Positions 22,983 through 33,226 of a stretch of DNA of 64,000 bases are shown here, one piece after another (the first letter of the stretch is position 1; the number at the start of each line of letters is the position of its first letter). The stretch is from Phialocephala subalpina. Its lineage: Eukaryota > Ascomycota > Leotiomycetes > Helotiales > Mollisiaceae. The position numbers and the translations under genes are program-made. Location of the stretch: the NCBI GenBank assembly GCA_900073065.1, contig FJOG01000013.1:1019227-1083226 (forward strand), given 5' to 3'. Below the pieces are notes generated by a model that did no database searches, was not told the DNA's origin, and saw only the letters and a list, made by a program, of their open reading frames with translations.

Positions 22983-25160
22983 ATGGCTTCTCCGTTTCCG
23001 CTGCCGGTCGAGTACACGATGGACCATGATTTCCCGGATCCGCGTCTATCACAGATCCTTCAACTCAAATCAACCGAGTCGTTGCTCTCCAACAATTCGG
23101 GTGGTTCTTCGGCGCCGAAGATTACAGACAAAGTCTTCAAACAGAAAGTAACTGAAGATTACCACGAGGCTGTTCAGGAACAGTACGAGATGGACCAAAT
23201 TGGCCCCGATTACGAGAAGATCGAAGGAGGCAAGATGGGCCGTGGCAACCACGCGACCATGAATCGTGCGGCTTCAGCAGGCAATCAAGGTCGTTCAGAT
23301 CGCAACAAGAGAACTATCTCGTAAGCCTTCCATCCCGAAGTTCCTTCCAGACGCGTTTGTGTCCCGTTGCTCCTGGAGACACGATTACCCTGCCAATGGC
23401 GTGAATGATAGATCGCTGACTCCAAACTCTTGAGCAACAGGATCTGCGTCGACTCCTTCAAGGATGGTTCCGAAACCGTCGTCCCGACAATCCCCAATGC
23501 TCACGTCGTTGGCTCAACCATGAAACCCTACGTTATTGGTCCTGACAATATCGAAAAGCAATTCACAACTCTCGATCGATCTACGAGTCTGGCTCGAGCT
23601 GAGACTGAGGCTCGTTATGCCGCCGAGCGCGGTTATCGTATCCACCATACCGAGCGTGAGCGCGCAGAAACTGGCCGGCTGTTCTCATATGTCAACTCTC
23701 CTGGTGAATATGTTGAGCGCTTGTCAAACGAGCATGGTGGCGTCACTTTGCCATACTCCATCGCTCGTTTCTCCTTCCAGAACCGCGAGAATTGGGAGAT
23801 CTTGAGCACCAGACCCGAACTGAACGACCGTAACTCTTCGACCGTTACACGCGCCCCAAGCAACGCTCGTTCCGATCATCTAGGTGCTGGCTCAACCTCC
23901 GCTCGTGCCTCCAAGTCCTCCCAAGGTGCCAATATTCACAACAACAAGCGTGTTTCTAAGTCCTCACAGGGTGCCAACAACAACCGCAACAGCGCTCGTG
24001 CCTCAGGAACCCATCTCAATGTGGCTGGCTCAAGCACTGCTCGTAGCTCTATGACCAATCAAGCTGACCACAACTCAACCTCTGCTCCTAGCATTGTCAC
24101 TGATCCAGCCGTCGACAATCCGGGTTTTGGTCGTAGCTCTGCAACCGCCAACGGAGTCGGCGGCTCATCTACCAAGCCTCGTCAGATTTTCAAGTCGAAG
24201 CACGGTTTGATTGATCCTGATGGTACTTATGTCGGCTATGGTGGTATCGTTCGTAAGCTCGAGCCAGGTGTAAGTTTCCCCTCCCGGCGTCTTCAGAGGG
24301 TTTGTAATAGCTGACTGACAACGTTCTAGAGATGGACCGACAAGCAAGTCGAGGCTTGGGAGAAGTTCTTGTGGAGACGCCAGGACCTTATGATGCCTAA
24401 TCCAGATCTCTTGGCCAGCGTTAGTGATAACGATAACGATGATAGTAATGAGGACAGCGGCGATAGCGATGATGATAGCAACACCATTAAGGGAGTCAAA
24501 GCCAAGGGAGTCAAGGTCAAGGGAGCCATGGCCGACAAGACAGGCATGACTAAGACAAAGTCCCAGAAGACCAAGGGCAATGGCGAGACGAAGGACGAAG
24601 GCAAGATCGACGGTGACTCTCTGCGCGAGATCGAGACTATGCTTGACGCTCCTGATGCTCCTGGTGCTCCTGGTGCTCCTCCTAGCGGTCTCCCATCCAT
24701 GGAAGTTCTGTCACCCCCTGGCGGAATCCCATTCACCGCAGCAGAGGAAGCCGACATCAAGCAGTTCATCGTTGAGTACTGGGACTATTGCGACCAATTT
24801 GCAGCAAAGGGCCGTAACAAGCCGATTCATCCCGGACCATTCCATCGCGAGCAGAGAGAGCTAGACGAGATGAATGTCTACGGTGGATACCGATTCCGAT
24901 ACCACTACATGCCCGAGCATGCTCGTTACGCTCGTCGTGAGGCACTCAAGGTCTATGATCCAGCTAAGCCAGTCCCTACCCTGATCGATGAAGAGCGTCC
25001 TGTTCGGGATAGGCGCAAGTTTGGCTGGGGATGGAATCATCTTGATGACATGTTCGCCTACACCGTTGTCTTCCTCCTCATCGTCTTCACGATCGTCTGC
25101 TTCTTCGTCGACTCTGAGCCCGTAAGACGTAGCGATCCCAGAATCAAGTATCACAAGTAG
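22983..25160 (+). CDS. Uncharacterised tail-anchored membrane protein
   Basis: Three exons (22983-23320, 23441-24269, 24330-25160) give 665 residues. There is no signal peptide. A single hydrophobic segment (about residues 631-650, FAYTVVFLLIVFTIVCFFV) lies 15 residues from the end, the layout of a tail-anchored protein with a cytosolic N-terminal body. The body holds a Ser/Asn/Ala-rich stretch with repeated ASKSSQGAN/VSKSSQGAN units, an Asp/Ser-rich acidic run, a KGVKAKGVKVKG basic run and a collagen-like DAPDAPGAPGAPP run. A conserved-looking block around WTDKQVEAWEKFLWRRQ and another at EYWDYCDQFAAKGRNKPIHP suggest a real folded part. An in-frame ATG at 22935 would add 16 residues. I do not recognise the family. 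Confidence 0.8.
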
Positions 25161-25939
25161 AGGTACTTTGCTCGACGAGGGATTGCATTGTACGACAGCG
25201 ATGGGATGATTCAGTTTGCCTGCGAGTCTCCTGAAGCTTTCTTCGGTTTGCTTATCCTAGTCAGCGATGGTATGGTGAATGTACGGGGAGGTGAGGGAGA
25301 TTTTACTGCTGCTTTTGTGTTCAGGAAACTTTCTGTATCCGATTCATGGTAGCCGCCGGTTGTCAAGGGGAGGATGGAGAAACGCAGTACTAAACATAAT
25401 GCACAAGATCTCAAGTAAAATTTCTATAATGATTGCTCGCCGTGACTTCATTGAAAACACGTCCCATACCTAAATTCGTACAAAGTAGAATGTGCCGAGA
25501 TTTGAAGAACATCGGCATTGGTATCAAGGAATTCTTTACATATAGATAGGTGACGGGCTTTGCATTGCATTGAGAGCGTCAGTGAAACTGAACAGTATGT
25601 GTTGTCCAAAGGGAAGCCGCAGGCGGTCACTGACCTATTCGAGAAGCACCTGTGGCGTGGCAGGAAGCATCCGAAGTGAGCTATACACCTATGACCGTAC
25701 AGAGGACTCAACCGTAGAGAGGTTGGGCTGACAGAGGCTGACACCAAGTATTTCGAAGTGAAGTAAGTGGAGCATGTCGTCAAAAGTCCCACGAGAAATT
25801 GGACATTGATCGCTGCAAACAGTTTAGCGCATCACGTTTTGCCACTCCTCACCGCCCGCCCCTCACAAAATGGCATCAAATTCATCATTCGCATCACAGA
25901 TTGCTTGCATAGTCAGGAAGTCAGGTCAATACCGCCAAA
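25161..25939. other. Intergenic, about 0.8 kb upstream of RBG1
   Basis: The 3' flank of the tail-anchored gene and the RBG1 promoter. No motif, repeat or RNA gene was seen. The frame starting at 25870 overlaps the RBG1 leader and is not coding. Confidence 0.45.
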
Positions 25940-27342
25940 ATGGTGAACATTACGGAGAAGATCAAGGAGTGAGTGAGCTCTCATGTTTTAATGAGACATT
26001 TATTGATGTTTTGTGTAGGATTGAGGAGGAGATGAGGAGGACGCAGAGTGAGTACCCCGCTATACCCCTCATCGAAGAATGAACATCGTTCCTTTGTGGG
26101 ATGTTTTGTATAGAATCATGCTAACTATGACTAGAGAACAAGGCGACTGGTAAAGCTCGATCCATACTCTAACACGTGACTCTTGCTGATATTGTCAAGA
26201 ATATCATCTTGGTCTTCTGAAAGGGTATGTCCGTTTGTCCCTAATGAAAGAGGCAGCGAGCTTACAGTCATTCTAGAAAGTTAGCCCGTTACAGAGCCCA
26301 ACTCCTCGAACCCGGTCCAGGCTCAGGTGGCGGGCCAGGAGCTGGTTTCGATGTCTCAAAGAGCGGCGATGCTCGAATCGCACTTGTCGGCTTCCCCTCC
26401 GTCGGAAAGTCAACCTTCTTGTCAAAGATCACCAAGACGAAGTCCGAGGTTGCTGCCTACTCTTTCACTACCCTGACTGCCATTCCTGGAGTGCTTGAGT
26501 ATGGCGGTGCCGAGATTCAGATTCTGGATTTGCCGGGTATCATTGAAGGTGCTGCTGAGGGCAAAGGAAGGGGAAGACAGGTCATTAGTGCTGCGAAGAC
26601 TAGTGACTTAATTCTCATGATTCTTGATGCTACGAAGAAAGCTGAGCAAAGAGCTCTCTTGGAAGCAGAATTGGAAGCAGTTGGTATCAGACTGAACCGG
26701 GAGCCACCGTCAGTATCCCGCTTCCTATTCTAATTTAAAAGCGTTGACAAAATCAGGAATATCTACCTCAAGCCCAAAACCGCCGGAGGAATGAAAATTA
26801 CCTTCCAAACCCCGCCCAAGCACATCGACCAAAAAATGGTCTACAACATCCTGCGAGACTACAAAATCCTAAACTGCGAAGTCCTCGTCCGCGACGAAAA
26901 CGTAACCGTCGACGACTTCATCGACGTAATCATGAAAGACCACCGCAAATACATCAAATGTCTCTACGTCTACAACAAAATTGACTCCGTCTCCCTCGAC
27001 TTCCTCGACAAACTTGCACGAGAACCGAACACCGTTGTTATGAGTTGTGAGCTGGATTTGGGGATTCAGGATGTGGTGGAGAGATGTTGGCAGGAATTGA
27101 GGTTGATTAGGATTTATACGAAGAGGAAGGGGGTGGATCCTGATTTTGGGGAGGCGCTGATTGTGAGGAGTAAGAGTACGGTGGAGGATGTTTGTGATCA
27201 GATTCATAGGACGTTGAAGGATACCTTTAAGTATGCTTTGGTGTGGGGTGCGAGTGCGAGGCATGTGCCGCAGAGAGTGGGGTTGGGACATATGGTTGCA
27301 GATGAGGATGTGGTTAGCATAGTTAGTAATTGGAGAGCATAG
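25940..27342 (+). CDS. RBG1: DRG-family GTPase Rbg1 (DRG1)
   Basis: Six exons (25940-25968, 26019-26047, 26135-26149, 26200-26224, 26277-26708, 26757-27342) join to 371 residues, close to the 367-369 of DRG1/Rbg1. The first four exons are only 29, 29, 15 and 25 nt and encode the [20 protein letters not shown] helix and [14 protein letters not shown]. The Obg/DRG G domain shows G1 GFPSVGKST (71-79), switch [10 protein letters not shown]3 DLPGIIEGA and G4 YNKID. A C-terminal TGS domain follows ([27 protein letters not shown]). The protein associates with ribosomes through a DFRP partner and helps clear stalled elongation. The four tiny exons are easily missed by automatic annotation. Confidence 0.95.
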
Positions 27343-27801
27343 AGAGTGTGTGTTGGGAAGGAGAATGGCGTTGATTTGAAAGCATGCAGAGAATCTCACG
27401 CTTGTCATGGTTGCATGAGAGATAAAAGTCATAGAAAGTCATTCATTGCTTGCTCGTAGTCCAGTGGCTCTAAGTCCAGCATGCCGCGCATACCACAAGA
27501 ACTCCGTACCCAATGCCATCGCCATAGACCAGCAATAATAATCATTCCCCAAGCCATCGTCATAGCATCGCACCCAACATCCCCCTACCCATAACCACCA
27601 TCAGATCGGGTTTTCCGCAAGAAGAACCGTCGATATAGGTGTGCTGTGTAAGGATATGTCGCCGTGCTTGCTTGTTTTGTCGTAAAGAGAAATTTTTGTT
27701 GTGTTGATTTTCGAGGAAAGAAAGAGCCCGCTAATCAACAGAAGGATATCGTACACCGCCGCAGAATAGGAAGAGTCGTGAAATGTTGATTGGCGAAAGT
27801 G
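27343..27801. other. Intergenic, about 0.46 kb between convergent RBG1 and SPO12
   Basis: The 3' flanks only. Nothing recognisable was seen. Confidence 0.45.
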
Positions 27802-28251
27802 CTAACCGTCCATCTTCGAATCTTCAGTCTCGGATTTGGGAATTTGGCCGCCGAAGAGAGAGCTCGAACCGAGGTTCTTGGAGGAGGTCTTCGCGAAGAG
27901 GGACTTCGGCTTTGCCCTGCGAGAAAAGAACTATTAGTTTTCTCTCTTCTAGATGTCAATGTATGAATGTATGGGGGACACTCACTTTCCGACTTGCTTG
28001 CTTCGGTATGCGCTCAACTTGGCGGTGCAAGGACTCATGATAGTATCGGAGGGAGAGATGTAGGTTTGCTTGCCCCTATGAAGGAATACAATTAGCCAAT
28101 GTACTTGAAGAAGGAGATTGAACACTCACTGGTTCTCCTCAAGCTTGCTCTGCAAGACCTGGCGGTGGTACTCCATGCTCTTGACATCAGCCACCGGCTT
28201 CGCATCGACAGCAGCATTGACATCTCGGTCGGCGAGAACATTGGAAGACAT
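27802..28251 (-). CDS. SPO12: Spo12-family mitotic exit regulator
   Basis: Three short exons (28130-28251, 27986-28075, 27802-27916) join in frame to 108 residues. The defining Spo12 box SPSDTIMSPCTAKL is at residues 48-61, preceded by MEYHRQVLQSKLEE and followed by AKPKSLFAKT. In yeast, Spo12 acts in the FEAR branch of mitotic exit, helping release the phosphatase Cdc14 from the nucleolus; the SP sites in the box are CDK-type phosphorylation sites. All three splice junctions are GT-AG (donors GTGAGT, GTGAGT) and preserve phase. No single open frame represents this gene, so it is easily overlooked. Confidence 0.9.
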
Positions 28252-28569
28252 ATCGAATTGATTCGTGTATAGATTGACTCCGATTTTGGGAAGTTTTATG
28301 CAAGTGCGAGAGGAATTGAGAGGATTCGAGGTGGTGATTGCGATGTGGAGAGCGGTGGTGATCTTCTTTAAAAGTTCGTGATGTCGGAGAAAGTAAATAG
28401 AGTGGTTGCTATGCAGCAACAGTGCATCGCCAGTGACGATTTTCGCCCCACCACAGTACTTCAACACTCAGGGGTTCAGGTTGACTCACGATCTGCTGTG
28501 CAATGGAAAGATAAATTCATAACCAATCATTTCAATTTTGTTAAAGCTAGAAGTTACACAGCGAAGTAT
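28252..28569. other. Intergenic, about 0.32 kb: SPO12 promoter and end of the acyl-CoA dehydrogenase gene
   Basis: SPO12 lies downstream of the dehydrogenase on the same strand. Nothing specific was seen apart from AT-rich sequence near 28500-28570. Confidence 0.4.
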
Positions 28570-29457
28570 CTACAGTTTCGACTTGGGGCCGATATGCGAC
28601 AAGCTGACGTTGTATTTGGCAAACAAATCCTTCGTGATCTCCGCCTGCTTGAGAATCTTTTCAGTGACCTCCTTGCCCTTCTTGTTCTCATTCCTTCCCA
28701 TCTGCTGCAAGTGAACCTCATCAGGTCCATCAGCCAATCTTAATGTTCGGATTTGCGCCCACATATTGGCGAGAGGAGTGTCCTGGCAAACACCAGCACC
28801 TCCGAAAGACTGCACTGCACGATCGATGACTGTAAGTGCCATTGAAGGAACAAGTACCTTAGCTTCAGCGATCTCCTTCAGAGCACCTTTGGCTCCGCGT
28901 TCATCAATCGCAATAGCAGCGTTCAGAACGACGAGACGGGCTGCATCAATCTCGAGACGAGACTTGGCGACCCATTCGATGATCACACCGTGTTCCTTCA
29001 GTTGCTTGCCGAATGGAGTCTTCTTGGGGTCGTTGATGCGGAGCAACATCCATTCGAGAGCTTTCTCAGCCTAACATTGTTAGCATATGTTTCAGACTTG
29101 AGCACATGTAGTACTCACAGCACCAATTGTTCGCATAGCGTGGTGGATACGTCCAGGACCAAGACGACCTTGGATGATTTCGAATCCTCGACCAGGGCCC
29201 AAGACCATATTGCTTGCTGGAACTCTGACATTCTTGAATGTTATATGTCCGTGACCGTGTGGAGCATCATCATACCCATAGACTGACAACATCCGGTTGA
29301 TGGTGATGCCTGGGGTGTCTGCTGGTACTAAGATGACCGACTGCTGCTTGTAGGTGTCCTTGTTCCCTGGGTCACTCTTGCCCATCACAATGTAAATCTT
29401 GCATCGTGGATCACCAGCTCCACTGGACCACCATTTCTATCCAGCATCAGCATCAGC

Positions 29458-29492
<35 letters not shown>

Positions 29493-30179
29493 TACAGGTC
29501 TTGGAGGATGCTCTTACCTGGCCGTTCAAAACATAATCATTCCCCTCTTTTCTCATGCTCAATTGGATGTTCGTAGCATCAGAAGACGCAACATCTGGCT
29601 CAGTCATCAAGAAAGCTGATCGAATTTCACCATCCAACAAGGGAGCCAACCACTGCTTCTTCTGGGCCTCATTGCCGTACTTCGCCAACACCTCCATATT
29701 CCCAGTATCTGGGGCAGCACAGTTAACTGCCTCGGAAGCACATCTTGACTTGCCAAGATACTCTGCCATCAACCCATACTCGAGATTCGTGAAGCCAGCT
29801 CCCTCCTTGTAGTGTCCCTTGGCCAAGAACATGTTCCATAGTCCAAGCTTCCTTGCTTCCACCTTCAGATCGTCAATAACGGTAGGATGGTGGTCCCATC
29901 GGTCTCCGCCTGCATCGACTTGGGCTGCGAATACGGGGTCGGCTCTGCAGATGGTCAGCTTGTGCTTGCTGAAGGATGGTAATCGTCGGGGCAGACTGGA
30001 CCGAGGAAAGAAGAGGGACTCACGGAATACATCTCTCTTCCACGAATTGCTTCACCAAGTCGAGAGTCTTCTTTGCACGGTCACTGACCCGGTTCGCCGC
30101 CTGACATCGTATCAGTGATCTGGAAACGCGGGGCAAGAAGGAGTGGGGAGCTCACAAGGATGGGAATCTGGGCAGCCAT
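28570..30179 (-). CDS. Acyl-CoA dehydrogenase with C-terminal SKL peroxisomal signal
   Basis: Five exons (30156-30179, 30024-30100, 29518-29944, 29119-29436, 28570-29070) give 448 residues. Family motifs are present: [12 protein letters not shown] and [16 protein letters not shown] in the N-terminal/middle domains, [12 protein letters not shown], the [20 protein letters not shown] strand, and the C-terminal [15 protein letters not shown] helix that contacts FAD. The layout resembles ACAD10/11-type enzymes acting on long or branched acyl-CoAs. The last three residues are SKL, a canonical PTS1, and no mitochondrial presequence is seen, so a peroxisomal location is inferred. Intron 3 (29437-29517) is largely a hexanucleotide repeat. 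Confidence 0.92.
29442..29493. repeat. Hexanucleotide microsatellite within an intron
   Basis: On the plus strand, gcatca (twice) and gcacca are followed by agaacc repeated five times, then agtacag. It fills most of the 81-nt intron 3 of the acyl-CoA dehydrogenase gene. On the coding strand it reads TTCTGG and TGCTGA repeats; the latter supply CTGAT branch-site-like sequences just before the TAG acceptor. Confidence 0.85.
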
Positions 30180-30903
30180 GATTGATGATTGAAAGATGCT
30201 TTGATAGAGTGAGTTCAAAGGACAGAGGCTTATCAAGGGATAGAATTGGTAGGAGAATGGGTGGATGAGTTCAAGAGGAAGAACATTGGAGTTGGTGTTC
30301 TGATGTTACATTTTAGCTCATGCTGGGGTGAGAGCTTCTCCACAAACTCTCTTACCGGGGGGCTCGGTTGGGGTCTTTGAACCTCGGCCTAAATCAATGT
30401 CTCACTGGGGCTGGGTACAAAGCCTCCCCTTTTGCCTTCAAAACGTGTGGTCGACGACGATATGATACGAGTGGTCAGCTCATTTCTTTTGTTTGCAATG
30501 GCATGCACAACGTGTTCTTCCAATAGAATTTCACACAGCTTTGTTCGCAGACCGAGGCATTTCTCATGGCAGTTTTGAGAGCGGAGAAAAGAGAGAAAAT
30601 CATTGATGCTCTGATTATTAATACTCTCTTTACTCCCTAGAGCTGTGGTTAGTCTGATGGTACTGGGGTAAAGAAAAAGGCCTGTACAAGCTAGAATATT
30701 TGTTTCTAGTCACGTAAAAAGTAGTTTTCTGGTACTCGGTAATGCATGCGGAAGCATCCTTGATATCTCATTTGGAGTCAAGACCTCGCTGTCACTGACG
30801 AACGCCTCCCAAATACCCTGCCAACTACCCATAAAAAGAAGTAGCCATCATCCCAATGCAATATGAAGAATTCAAAGCAAGAAAGTAAGCCGATAGGTCG
30901 AAA
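30180..30903. other. Intergenic, about 0.7 kb: acyl-CoA dehydrogenase promoter and LSG1 3' flank
   Basis: A CCTCGGCCTAAAT stretch and CGGGG runs lie at 30355-30400, but no element could be assigned with confidence. No open frame of note. Confidence 0.4.
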
Positions 30904-32992
30904 TCAATCCTCGAAGTAATTCGCTCTCCGCTTTCCTTTGTGTTTTGCTCCACCTTTGAAATGCTTCTTGCTTGTCAGTAGAGCTGTATCGTTCGGATCA
31001 ACATCCTTCTCCATTGCCAACATAGTCTTCTGCTTCCTACCAGAGAGCTGCTTGCCACTGGCTGTTCCTTGCTGACTGTACTTGTGATTGAAAGGCATCC
31101 TCAGGTGGCCTGAATTGCCCTGGCCTTGTGCAAAGAATGCTCCATCAAGTTTCCTTGACTTAGCACCCTCTAAGGGAATAATGTCTGAATCAGCTACTGA
31201 TGTCAGATCATCAGAGTCCATCGAAGCTAATGCTTGCCGTCTCTTCTCGGGCAGATGGCCCTCGTCATAGAGCTCTCTATTGAATTCAATAGGGTCAATA
31301 TCCAATGGAGGTGGCTGACAGAACAGTAATTTTCCGTTGACATAATCTTTCAGGATATATCGAGCTGCTCTCGATTCATCCGGTTGCCCTTGGCCAGTTC
31401 TTGTAAAGCCTCTTGCCCTCGCATAGGCAATCAGCATCTCTTCTGCTGTAGGGATGCCAGTTCCACCTTCCTCGAGAGGTCTGATGTTGATCTTCATTCC
31501 ATAGAGAGCTTCCAAGAATGGTTGTGGGATACGCTTGGCCACCAAACCAGCTGGACCAGTAAACTCTCTCAATTGGTCGATTGGCAAGATACCGTTGCAA
31601 ACGAGCTCTGCTTTTGTGGTTGCGAAATTTGGGAACACAAGACCCGGGCAATCCACCAACAGAACCTTATCGCTGAGATGTATCGTCTGGAAGTGCTTGG
31701 TTTTTCCAGGTGTTGAAGAGACCGACACCTTTTTCGCGCCGATTAGTGCGTTAATGGTAGAGGACTTTCCGACGTTAGGATATCCAACCAGTCCAATTTG
31801 TGTCCTGCGAGGATTTTCCAAATCGGCATCTAGACACATTAGCAAGGGACGAAGTAAGTGAAAAACGTACGACTTACCAAGATTTTCCGGTGCATGTAGT
31901 AAGAAGAGATCTTCCAACTCTTCGACTGTGAGGATCCTAGTGCTTTCGTCTTCCTCTTCTTCATCCTCTATCTCGTCATCTTCCTCGGAACTCTCTGCGT
32001 CCTCAATCTCAAGCTTCTCAGCCTTCTTGATGACTTCGGAAGCAGAAACCTCCAGTTCGTCTCTCTCCTCGTACTCTTCTTCCTCTCCATCCTCTTCCTC
32101 ATCTCGTGCTTCGTTCATCTCCTTTGCCAAGTGGGCCGAGAAGAATTTGTACGAGATTCCGGCCGCCTCAAAGTAATCTGCCCATGCTTGACGTTGCTCC
32201 AGGGTCAGCATGTCTGCCTTATTGACAAGCAGCAGATTCTCCTTCCGGGGGTCCACATCCTTAACATACTTCTCCAAGTCATCGGAACGGAACAATAGGG
32301 GGTTTCGAGCATCGACAATTTGGACTACCAGATCAGATCTCTCAATAACTCTCCAAAGTTGTCTCCAGACTTCCAGATTGCGCTCGAAAGGTGTCATCAG
32401 AAGGTCGTTGTTCTCCTGAAGCTCTGCTAACCCTCTTCGCCAGTCCAGCAAACTGTCTCTCTCCATACGGTCGAGTTGTTCGGGTGTGGTCGAGGCATCC
32501 CATTTCGGTCTTCGAGGGACAGTGAGTTTGCCCTTGTGTGCCTTCTGCTTTCCTACTGCTGCTCTCTCCTCTGCCGCCGACAATAGGTATGGATTTTTCT
32601 GATCGGTATGGATAATCTTGACATTATTCATCTTCTCTGCCGTGAAATCTGTTCCTGCCAACTCTGCCGTCGACAAGAATTCGTCGAGCGCTGCTTGTTC
32701 CGTTACAGAGCGCATCTTGACCCAGCTGGCCTCCTTCCTCTCGTTCGTGACATACTGGAATTTGTCAGTCTTCTGTCAATGTCCTTTTCTCCGTGAAGAC
32801 TTACAGTCTCTCCCGTAGCATGATTGATTCTGTGAATTCCTGCCGAGGTAACTTTCTTGCGATCGGCTCCTTTGCCTTTTCCAAAGCGATCATTCATGAG
32901 ACTGCGAAATGTTAGCACACGACCACCTACTATTGCAGAGAGACATACGCATTTCCCAGGCCGACGGCCTGCTTCGACTTGGCCAAAACCAT
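30904..32992 (-). CDS. LSG1: Large-subunit GTPase Lsg1 (60S export/maturation)
   Basis: Four exons (32949-32992, 32805-32901, 31878-32754, 30904-31829) give 647 residues. The G motifs are circularly permuted as in the YlqF/YawG class: G4 NKAD comes before G1 GYPNVGKSS and G3 DCPG. A strongly acidic insertion (EEEDGEEEEYEE through EDEEEEDEST) lies between G4 and G1. The C-terminus is basic (KGGAKHKGKRRANYFED). Lsg1 acts in the cytoplasm to release the export adaptor Nmd3 from pre-60S particles. The last intron (31830-31877, 48 nt, GTAAGT donor, GCTAAT branch, CTAG acceptor) has no in-frame stop, so translation of the unspliced frame would wrongly add 16 residues between PENL and DADLENP. Confidence 0.95.
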
Positions 32993-33226
32993 GATTATCA
33001 GAGATTAAAGGTATAATTTCACGAAATAAAGGAATCTCCTGAAGTTGTTGTAGTGGTTCTCTGTCTCAAATTCGTGAGGTGGGGTTTTGATTATCGAGCA
33101 TTGATAGAGTCAAAATCTTGGTGACGAAATTTCGAACCCCGCCAAAAAAGTTCCGTCCCACAAAAATATTTCTCAAGTCCCCTTCGCAACCTTTCACATC
33201 TAAACACCAGCCTCGATACTGCCAAG
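32993..33226. promoter_or_regulatory. 234-bp shared promoter of LSG1 and LTV1
   Basis: Two ribosome-biogenesis genes are transcribed outward from this short interval. It includes a perfect 10-bp palindrome CGAAATTTCG (33125-33134), whose AAATTT centre is reminiscent of the yeast RRPE element of ribosome-biogenesis promoters. That link is tentative. Confidence 0.5.

Noticed and set aside
29437..29517. Hexanucleotide run as a CRISPR-like array or a Gly-Ser protein linker
   Set aside because: Units are 6 bp without spacers, and normal acyl-CoA dehydrogenase sequence continues only if the run is spliced out.
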